From Rhodococcus sp. 14-2483-1-2 (GTDB lineage: Bacteria; Actinomycetota; Actinomycetes; Mycobacteriales; Mycobacteriaceae), in the NCBI RefSeq assembly GCF_002259405.1, contig NZ_NPFW01000013.1, positions 248,001 through 312,000 of the forward strand: a DNA stretch of 64,000 nt. Reading direction: 5' to 3'. A model generated the notes under the pieces. It was not told the DNA's origin. It did no database searches and saw nothing but the letters and a program-made list of their open reading frames with translations. Positions within the stretch are counted from its first letter, which is position 1, and every line of letters begins with the position of its first letter. Of this stretch, positions 57,875 to 64,000 are shown one piece after another. The translations under genes were made by a program, and so were the position numbers.

Positions 57875-58224
57875 GAACGGGCCTGCGCGACGACGAGGGT
57901 GGCGCCACGGTGTTGGCGGCGCTGGCGATGTCGGCATTGATCGCGGTCGTCGTGCTGGTGATTCATGTCGGCTCGGCGGTGAGTGCTCGTCATCAGGCGC
58001 AGTCGGCGGCCGATCTCGCTGCGTTGGCCGGTGCCGGGGCCCTCGATCGTGGGGTGGCCGATGCGTGCGAGACGGCGCGATCAGTAGCGAGCAGGATGTC
58101 GACCGATTTGCGGGAGTGCACGATCGAGGAGTGGGACGTGATCGTGACGGTGGGGCAGCCGGTGTTCCTGGGTCGCTTCGGAATGTCCGACGCCATCGCC
58201 TCGGCGCGGGCGGGTCCGGGGTGA
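57871..58224 (+). CDS. TadE/TadG-like protein (Rv3654c-like)
   Basis: A 117-aa protein with one N-terminal hydrophobic helix (ATVLAALAMSALIAVVVLVIHVG) after RDDEGG. SARHQAQSAADLAALAGAGAL follows, the classic putative Flp pilus-assembly TadE/G stretch. Last gene of the Tad operon; ATG overlaps the tadE stop as ATGA. A cluster of palindromes follows before the convergent lldD gene. Confidence 0.87.
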   Translation: MRTGLRDDEGGATVLAALAMSALIAVVVLVIHVGSAVSARHQAQSAADLAALAGAGALDRGVADACETARSVASRMSTDLRECTIEEWDVIVTVGQPVFLGRFGMSDAIASARAGPG

Positions 58225-58255
58225 GGGGTGAGGGCCCGCCCGTCCGCCCGAATCC

Positions 58256-58345
58256 GCAAACGCGCGCGCGTTTGCCAGGTGCGCACGAAATCGCCCCGTC
58301 TGGCCGGCGATTTCGCGAGCGTTCAGCGAATGCGCGCGCGTTTGT
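58256..58345. repeat. Cluster of nested palindromes between the Tad operon and lldD
   Basis: A perfect 20-bp palindrome GCAAACGCGCGCGCGTTTGC (58256-58275) is followed by a 9-bp stem GAAATCGCC/GGCGATTTC (58287-58295 with 58305-58313). A second partial copy of the GCGCGCGCGTTTG element comes before 58345. It sits between convergent genes and may terminate both transcripts. Confidence 0.75.
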
Positions 58346-58380
58346 GTCGAAACCCGGCGTCGACAGTCCGGCTGCAGCGG

Positions 58381-59643
58381 TCAGTGTGGCGTGACTGTGC
58401 GTGCCTCGGACTGCAGCGGGGCGAATCGAGTGAGTTGAGTGACGTGCTCCGGGGTCAGTTCCGCAATCGAATTGACCTGCAGCAGTTGCATGGTGCGCAC
58501 GATTTCTTCGCGCAGTATCTCGATCATGCGGTCGACGCCCTCGCGACCCCCGGCCATCAGGCCGTACAGGTACGCCCGGCCGACGAGGGTGAACGATGCT
58601 CCCATCGCGATCGAGGCGACGATGTCGGCACCGTGCATGATGCCGGTGTCGACGGCTACTTCGAAGTCGGAGCCGACTTCGCGGACGACCTGAGGCAGCA
58701 GATGGAAGGGAACGGGAGCCCGATCGAGTTGTCGGCCTCCATGATTGGACAGGATGATCCCGTCGACTCCCAGTTCGGCGAGACGGACCGAATCGGCTAC
58801 CGATTGAACACCTTTGACAACCAGCTTGCCGGGCCAGATTTCCCGGATGACGTCGAGATCCTCGAATGAGATCGACGGATCCATCGCCGAGTTGAGCAGT
58901 TCTCCGACCGTGCCGCCGGTCGAAGACAGCGATGCGAACTCGAGCTTGGCCGTCGTGAGGAAATCCCACCACCACCAGGGCCGCGGAATGGCGTTGGCGA
59001 TCGTCGACGCGGTCAGTTGCGGCGGGATGGAGAACCCGTTGCGCTTGTCGCGCAGGCGAGCTCCGGCGACCGGTGTGTCGACCGTGAACAGGAGGGTGTC
59101 GAAGCCTGCCTTCGCGGCGCGTTCGACCAGCCCGAACGAGATGTCGCGGTTGCGCATGACGTAGAGCTGGAACCAGTTTCGCCCATTCGGGTTGGTGGCC
59201 TTGACGTCCTCGATCGAGGTGGTGCCCAGAGTCGACAGGCAGAACGGAATTCCCGCAGCTCCGGCTGCGGCAGAACCGGCGTATTCGCCCTCGGTCTGCA
59301 TCAGTCGAGTGAATCCCGTCGGGGCGATGCCGAACGGGAGCGCGGACGGCCCGCCGAAGACCGAAGTCGAGGTGTCGACGTGGGAGACGTCCCGCAGGAT
59401 CGAAGGGTGGAATTCGACGTCACGGAAGGCCTGACGAGCCCGCGAGAGCGAGATCTCGGCGTCGGCGGCACCGTCGGTGTAGTCGAATGCCGCGCGCGGG
59501 GTGCGTCGACGGGCGATGGTGCGGAGATCGTCGATGGTGAGTGCGGCATTCAGGCGTCGTCGACGCAGATTCAGATCCGGTTTCTTGAACGAGAGGACCT
59601 CGCGCAGGTCGGTAGCTTTGGGCATCTGCCGGTTGATGGGCAT
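58381..59643 (-). CDS. lldD: FMN-dependent L-lactate dehydrogenase (LldD2-like)
   Basis: Quinone-linked oxidation of L-lactate to pyruvate; 420 aa of the alpha-hydroxy-acid oxidase family. [14 protein letters not shown] near the N-terminus holds the substrate Tyr. [24 protein letters not shown] and [35 protein letters not shown] (catalytic His and Arg) follow, then [11 protein letters not shown] and [11 protein letters not shown]. Very close to M. tuberculosis LldD2 (Rv1872c, recalled). Start at the ATG at 59643, opening MPINRQMPK. No regulator gene lies beside it. Confidence 0.94.
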   Translation of the reverse strand: MPINRQMPKATDLREVLSFKKPDLNLRRRRLNAALTIDDLRTIARRRTPRAAFDYTDGAADAEISLSRARQAFRDVEFHPSILRDVSHVDTSTSVFGGPSALPFGIAPTGFTRLMQTEGEYAGSAAAGAAGIPFCLSTLGTTSIEDVKATNPNGRNWFQLYVMRNRDISFGLVERAAKAGFDTLLFTVDTPVAGARLRDKRNGFSIPPQLTASTIANAIPRPWWWWDFLTTAKLEFASLSSTGGTVGELLNSAMDPSISFEDLDVIREIWPGKLVVKGVQSVADSVRLAELGVDGIILSNHGGRQLDRAPVPFHLLPQVVREVGSDFEVAVDTGIMHGADIVASIAMGASFTLVGRAYLYGLMAGGREGVDRMIEILREEIVRTMQLLQVNSIAELTPEHVTQLTRFAPLQSEARTVTPH

Positions 59644-59946
59644 GTCACGTTCTCGATTCTGTGGGCTGATCCTCTTCCCACCACACCACCCGAGGTGTAC
59701 GCAGCGACGAGCAGGGTCCACCGACGACACCCGAAAAGACGAAACCCGAAATGAGGACCAAAGTAACTAGTGGCAGCGGCCCGGCCGGCGTCATCGTGGA
59801 CAGAAGAGACGTCCGCGTCTTCGTGCCCGCCTGACCCGACACTTTCTCGAAAGGTGTGAGAGCGCCATGAACGCTGTGCATGCGAAGTCGACGCAGGGGC
59901 CCGTGGTCACCGCATCGCGCCGACTCCACTGGTCGGAATCGCCGTC
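59644..59946. other. Divergent region lldD / CPBP protease, with a possible lost gene start
   Basis: It holds the promoters of both genes, none of which I can place firmly. At 59867 an ATG preceded by GTGAGAG opens a 27-codon frame that stops at 59948-59950, overlapping the annotated CPBP start. A -1 shift near 59923 would fuse it smoothly to the protease (see findings). Confidence 0.5.
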
Positions 59947-60660
59947 GTGATCGCCTACATCGTCGTTGTTGCGGGCATGCAGTTCGCCTCGGGGATCGAT
60001 TACGGCGATTGGTTCGCCACTACCGACAATGTGTACCGAACCGCGGTCATTCCACTGTTGGTGGGATCCATTCTTCTCGTTGCGTTTCTCTACTGGGCGC
60101 GATGGGACTCGATATGGCGGGACTCGGTGCGGCTACCCATGTCGATCGTTCTCTGGGTGCCGCCGATTCTGTTCGGTCTTGCCATCGTCCCGCGGCTGAT
60201 CGCTGTCGACTGGGCGGTGATCGGCGCAGACCTGATCGTGGCCGTGGCTCTGACGGCGGTGCTCGTCGGATTCGCCGAGGAGGTGCTGTTTCGGGGAATC
60301 TTCCTGCGCAGCATGCGAAGCGGCGACCGGCCGGAGGCCTGGTGTGCGGTGTGGACAGCGGTCGCGTTCGGTCTGTTCCACATTCCGAACATCTTCATGG
60401 GACAGGGACCGTCCGGCATCTTCCAGGTTGTGCTGGCGACGTTCAGTGGCTTCGTTCTCTACCTGTTCCGGCGCGGGTTCGGGCTGATCGTCGTCGCGAT
60501 GTTCTTCCACGGACTGTGGGACTTCTCGGTGTTCCTCGACGGAGACTTCGGCGAAGGGGTACTACACGATCTGAGCCTGCCTGCGCTTCTGCTCGTCGTC
60601 ATCGCGACAGCTGTCGCTGCTGTGGTCATCGTCAAACGTGAACGCGCGGTTGTGCGGTGA
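59947..60660 (+). CDS. CPBP-family intramembrane metalloprotease (CAAX protease-like), N-terminus doubtful
   Basis: A multi-helix membrane protein of 237 aa from the listed GTG. The catalytic motifs of the ABI/CPBP family are intact: EEVLFRGIFLRS (motif 1), FGLFHIPN (motif 2) and FFHGLWDFS (motif 3). The GTG at 59947 lacks a ribosome site and would begin inside the first helix. The same frame reads PLVGIAVV just upstream, as a continuing helix. The natural start may be the ATG at 59867 if a frameshift is assumed. Role unknown; relatives process prenylated or bacteriocin peptides. Confidence 0.82.
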   Translation: MIAYIVVVAGMQFASGIDYGDWFATTDNVYRTAVIPLLVGSILLVAFLYWARWDSIWRDSVRLPMSIVLWVPPILFGLAIVPRLIAVDWAVIGADLIVAVALTAVLVGFAEEVLFRGIFLRSMRSGDRPEAWCAVWTAVAFGLFHIPNIFMGQGPSGIFQVVLATFSGFVLYLFRRGFGLIVVAMFFHGLWDFSVFLDGDFGEGVLHDLSLPALLLVVIATAVAAVVIVKRERAVVR

Positions 60661-60668
60661 ACCCTGGC

Positions 60669-63038
60669 TCATGGTTCGCGAGTGATGGCAGCCAGGACAG
60701 CGGTCAACACTCGAACAGCACCGTCCTTGTCCAAGGGATCGTTGCCGTTTCCGCATTTGGGCGATTGCACGCAGGACGGGCAACCGGTCTGGCATTCGCA
60801 GGAGACGATGGCGTCTTTCGTAGCCGCGAGCCAATCGGCGATGGCCACGTGACCGCGATCCGCGAAGCCTGCTCCGCCGTCGTATCCGTCGTAGACGAAG
60901 ACGGTCGGTAGGCCCGTATCGGGGTGCAGTGCCGTCGACACTCCGCCGATGTCCCAGCGATCGCACGTCGCCACCAGGGGCAGCAGTCCGATGGCGGCGT
61001 GTTCTGCGGCGTGCAGCGATCCGGGGAATCGTTCGTACGGAACTCCGCTGTGCTCGAGCAACTCCGGGGTGATGGTGTACATGACGGCTCGGGTGTCGAG
61101 AGTCTGTGCGGGCATGTCGAGTTCGATGGAATCGAGAACCTCGCCCGAGAGGAGGCGTCGGAGATATCCGACTACCTGATGAGTGACGTTCACCTGCACC
61201 AGTGCGACTCGTACCTCGCCGTAGTCGACGGATTCGTGCACCGCGGTGATCGAGATGTCGGTGATCTCGCGAGCCGAGGTGTTCCACTCGGGCTGCTCCG
61301 CGTGGACCAGTGCGAGACCGGCATCGAGATCGAGTTCGTCGACCACGAACGACTCACCCTGGTGGATGTGGACGGCACCCGGGTGGGCGGTGGCGGGAGC
61401 GCGGCCGCCGTCGACGGTGCCCAGCATGCGGCCGGACTCGCCGTCGACGATGGCCACCTGCACCCCGGTGCCGCCGCGAATGTTCACCGCACCGTGCGGT
61501 GAGAGCTGCTGGCCCTCGGGCGTGATGAACCACCCGTGTGGACGCTTGCGCACGTAGCCTTTCAGCTCGAGCTCTTCGAGAACCGATTCCGCGTTCAGTT
61601 CCTCGGCTTCGACGAGGGTGATCGGCAGTTCGACTGCCGCGCACAGTAACTGCGGAGCCAGGATGTACGGGTTCGTGGGGTCGGTGACGGTGGCCTCGAC
61701 GGGCTTGTCCAACAGTGCCGCCGGGTGATGCACCAGATAGGTGTCGAGCGGGTCGTCGCGCGCCACGAGCACCAGCAGGGAGCCCTCCCCGCGTCGTCCG
61801 GCCCGGCCGCCCTGCTGCCAGAACGACGCGACGGTACCGGGGAAGCCGGCGACGATCACCGCGTCCAAACCGGCGATGTCGACGCCCAATTCGAGCGCAT
61901 TGGTCGTGGCGACGCCCAACAGGGTGCCGTCGGACAGATCGGATTCGAGTTTGCGCCGATCCTCGGCCAAATACCCTGCGCGATAGGCGGCGACGCGTCG
62001 TACCAATTGCGGATCGACGTCGGCGAGAATTCTCTGGGTACCCAGCGCGGTCACCTCGGCTCCGCGCCTGGACCGCACGAATGCCAGAGTGCGCGCGCCC
62101 TCCACCAGTAGATCGGCCATGATGCGCGACGCTTCCGCGCCCGCGGACTTCCTTACCGGAGCACCATTTTCGCCGGTGATCTCCTTGAGCAGCGGTGGTT
62201 CCCACAGGGCGACGGTGCGGGCTCCGTGTGGGGATCCGTCTTCGGTGACTTCCGCGCACGGCGCTCCTATGAGGCGACTTGCGGCCCGCCCCGGTTCGGA
62301 GGTCGTCGCACTGGCGAGAACGAATACCGGCGATGCTCCGTACCGTGCGCACAGGCGTCGCAACCGGCGTAGTACCAACGCGACATTGGATCCGAAAACG
62401 CCACGGTAATAGTGGCATTCGTCGACCACCACGTAGCGGAGGTTGCGGAGGAAGCGCGACCACCGCTCGTGCGAGCCGAGGATGCCGAGATGCAGCATGT
62501 CGGGATTGGTGAAGATCCATCGTGCGTTGGCACGGGCCCACTGGCGAATCTCGATCGGCGTGTCGCCGTCGTACGCGCTGGGGAATACCTCGGCGAGTTC
62601 GTCTGATACCGAACGCAACTCGTCGGTGATCGAGATCGTGGTGCGCAGCTGATCGGCACCGAGTGCCTTGGTGGGAGCCAGATACAACGCCGTGGCCCGA
62701 GCATCGGCGGAGAGCGTCGTCAGAATGGGGAGTTGGTACGCCAGCGATTTGCCCGACGCGGTGCTGGTCGAAAGCACAACATGATTGCCCTCGGCGGCGA
62801 GTGTTGCCGCACGTGCCTGATGCGTCCACGGTTGTGCGATCCCACGAGAGGTGATCACCTGCACCACTTCCGGGCCGACCCACGACGGCCAGGAGGCGAA
62901 CTGCGAGGCCCGTGCCTGCAGTTCGGCGACGTGGGTCAACGGGCTCTCGCTCGCGGGCGATCCCGCCAACACTCGATCCAGCAACCGCTGCCCGTAGCTC
63001 CCGACATCCGCACCGCCGTGCGGATGGTTCTCGCTCAC
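60669..63038 (-). CDS. DExH-box helicase, MrfA/SftH-like (Rv3649-like)
   Basis: A 789-aa superfamily 2 DNA helicase. Motif I is LSTSTASGKSLAYQLP (near residue 93), motif II VVVDECHYYRGVFGSN (DECH), motif III ASATTSEP; motifs V and VI are VATTNALELGVDI and QQGGRAGRRGEG. The C-terminal DUF1998 domain ends with the four-cysteine set CECQTGCPSCVQSPKCGNGN. This is the architecture of Bacillus MrfA (mitomycin crosslink repair) and mycobacterial SftH. A DNA-repair role is therefore likely. GTG start at 63038, convergent with the CPBP gene. Confidence 0.93.
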   Translation of the reverse strand: MSENHPHGGADVGSYGQRLLDRVLAGSPASESPLTHVAELQARASQFASWPSWVGPEVVQVITSRGIAQPWTHQARAATLAAEGNHVVLSTSTASGKSLAYQLPILTTLSADARATALYLAPTKALGADQLRTTISITDELRSVSDELAEVFPSAYDGDTPIEIRQWARANARWIFTNPDMLHLGILGSHERWSRFLRNLRYVVVDECHYYRGVFGSNVALVLRRLRRLCARYGASPVFVLASATTSEPGRAASRLIGAPCAEVTEDGSPHGARTVALWEPPLLKEITGENGAPVRKSAGAEASRIMADLLVEGARTLAFVRSRRGAEVTALGTQRILADVDPQLVRRVAAYRAGYLAEDRRKLESDLSDGTLLGVATTNALELGVDIAGLDAVIVAGFPGTVASFWQQGGRAGRRGEGSLLVLVARDDPLDTYLVHHPAALLDKPVEATVTDPTNPYILAPQLLCAAVELPITLVEAEELNAESVLEELELKGYVRKRPHGWFITPEGQQLSPHGAVNIRGGTGVQVAIVDGESGRMLGTVDGGRAPATAHPGAVHIHQGESFVVDELDLDAGLALVHAEQPEWNTSAREITDISITAVHESVDYGEVRVALVQVNVTHQVVGYLRRLLSGEVLDSIELDMPAQTLDTRAVMYTITPELLEHSGVPYERFPGSLHAAEHAAIGLLPLVATCDRWDIGGVSTALHPDTGLPTVFVYDGYDGGAGFADRGHVAIADWLAATKDAIVSCECQTGCPSCVQSPKCGNGNDPLDKDGAVRVLTAVLAAITREP

Positions 63039-63437
63039 TGCCGGTCTCCATGCATTCGTTCGATCTACAAGTGCCGTCGGGCTCTTCGCGACCTGGGATC
63101 CTCATGCTAGCGCGGACCCTGCTGGGCTCCTTCGTGCCCTGGTGGAAGCGGCTATTCACCTGTCGGAGGTTGTCCGTTTCGACAACACGGACAAAATGTT
63201 CGAAAACGGTCGACTTTCGACTGTTGCGAACGCGGAACTCATGGTTCACTTGAGCCGGTCGCAGCTTCTGTGTTCGTTCTACGCTCGCAGGATCTATCGT
63301 TGCGGGCGCGGTACTGGAAGAGCTCGTCCGTCAGGGGGAATCCTGAGGGGGATTCAGGAAAGTGCAGCGGTCGGAACCGGCCCGATGGACCGAAAGTGCG
63401 CTCCATCGAATCCGGTGTTAGAAAGAGAAGGAAAAGC
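63039..63437. other. Gene-free region upstream of cspA
   Basis: About 400 nt between the helicase and cspA starts. It is more AT-rich than its surroundings (63170-63300). It presumably holds the helicase promoter and a cspA promoter with a long leader, but I see no convincing hexamers. A weak 6-bp stem GAATCC/GGATTC lies near 63338-63356. No small gene is supported. Confidence 0.5.
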
Positions 63438-63641
63438 ATGGCTCAGGGAACTGTGAAGTGGTTCAACGCCGAAAAGGGCTTTGGATTCATCGCACCAGAA
63501 GACGGCTCGGCTGACGTCTTCGTCCATTACTCCGAGATTCAGGGCAGCGGCTTCCGCACCCTCGAGGAGAACCAGCGCGTCGAGTTCGAGGTCGGCCAGG
63601 GCACCAAGGGTCCTCAGGCAACGGGCGTTCGCGCAGTCTGA
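63438..63641 (+). CDS. cspA: Cold-shock protein
   Basis: A 67-aa single-stranded nucleic-acid-binding beta-barrel. [18 protein letters not shown] includes RNP1 (KGFGFI), and VFVHYSEI is RNP2. The ATG follows AGAAGGAAAAGC. It stands beside the Rv3649-like helicase, as Rv3648c does. A strong terminator follows at once, so it is a single-gene transcript. Confidence 0.97.
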   Translation: MAQGTVKWFNAEKGFGFIAPEDGSADVFVHYSEIQGSGFRTLEENQRVEFEVGQGTKGPQATGVRAV

Positions 63642-63669
63642 TTCTCTTCTTTTCGGAGTCGAGAACCGT

Positions 63670-63720
63670 CATCCCCCTTTTCCAACGGTCGTACGAGGCC
63701 GATGGAAAAGGGGGATGTTT
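63670..63720 (+). terminator. Terminator after cspA
   Basis: Perfect 15-bp stem (63670-63684 with 63703-63717), 18-nt loop, followed by TTTCGTTT. Confidence 0.9.
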
Positions 63721-63789
63721 CGTTTCCGCGAACCACCGGGGAGCGCCGAAAGCCGTGAGCGTGGGCGTCGATGTCCTAATGTCCATGCT

Positions 63790-64000
63790 GTGAACCAGCT
63801 GTCCTTCTTCTCCGCCGAGTCGTTGCCGCCCGCGGTGACCGATCTCAGTGGGCTGCTGGCTGCCACCGGCCATGTCGTCACCTCCGCGGGTGCGGCCCGA
63901 ATTTCCGTCGTCGTCGACGCTCGATGGCGCGCGGATGCCATCGCCGAACTCATTGAGCAATGCGGTCTGACGCCGGAGCTCGGTCGATCGGAAGAGGACA
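63790..64000 (+). CDS. Rv3647c-like conserved protein, 5' part; runs off the window
   Basis: An open frame from the GTG at 63790 continues to the window end and gives 70 residues beginning MNQLSFFSAESLPPAVTDLS, then LLAATGHVVTSAGAARISVVVDARWRADAIAELIEQ. Codon use is typical of real genes here. After cspA the M. tuberculosis order has Rv3647c and then topA (recalled), which fits. CCTAAT at 63775-63780 stands 9 nt before the GTG with no ribosome site, so a leaderless start is likely. Function unknown. Confidence 0.75.
   Translation, partial: MNQLSFFSAESLPPAVTDLSGLLAATGHVVTSAGAARISVVVDARWRADAIAELIEQCGLTPELGRSEED

Overview
The window is high-GC actinobacterial chromosome, most probably from a Rhodococcus-type member of the Mycobacteriales. 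The evidence is protein content (WhiB, class A PBP with a PASTA tail, F420-dependent LLM oxidoreductase, CRP/GlxR, MarP, mini-Tad locus), heavy use of GTG/TTG starts, NTGA stop/start overlaps, and gene order. From about 23 kb to the right end the order follows the Mycobacterium tuberculosis H37Rv block Rv3683 to Rv3647c (order recalled, not searched). The left edge carries the aspartokinase/asd pair (Rv3709c-Rv3708c).

Layout. 0-1.8 kb: 3' part of lysC and asd. 1.8-23 kb: an accessory block not shared with that H37Rv order. It holds an orphan MsiK/UgpC-type ATPase, a Tat-exported multicopper oxidase, a DUF222-HNH protein with an internal duplication, a deacetylase, and a coupled TetR / Baeyer-Villiger-type monooxygenase / ChoD-like GMC oxidase / acetoacetate-decarboxylase-fold operon. 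A furA-katA pair and dps (oxidative stress) follow, then a HAD / GH15 / SDR / LLM run, an ABC exporter and an SRPBCC protein. 23-40 kb: tRNA-Pro, metallophosphoesterase, YqeY, PonA2, WhiB4-like, two ArsA/GET3-like ATPases, WS/DGAT-like, RidA, MBL hydrolase, CRP, nth-thioredoxin-NUDIX-MarP, EphE and a holin-like membrane protein.

40-52 kb: MHS transporter, GT39-type membrane glycosyltransferase, acetyl-CoA synthetase and a dipeptide ABC transporter (dppA-D). A perfect TGTGA-N6-TCACA site lies upstream of acs, and a 12-bp GAAACGTTTC-core palindrome lies in the same divergent region. 52-58 kb: a HAD phosphatase gene lies between two small-RNA loci. One is a ~300-nt Ms1/MTS2823-like RNA with its own promoter, a possible closing stem and a terminator. 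The other is the C-loop hairpin 6C RNA. The Ssd/CpaE-TadA-TadB-TadC-pilin-TadE-TadE-like operon follows. 58-64 kb: LldD2 lactate dehydrogenase, a CPBP membrane protease with a possible 5' frameshift, an MrfA/SftH-like helicase, cspA, and the start of an Rv3647c-like gene cut by the window end.

Genes are densely packed. Most convergent junctions end in long perfect hairpins, and two of these hairpins share an identical arm. Several genes appear to be leaderless. No prophage, IS element or CRISPR array was seen.
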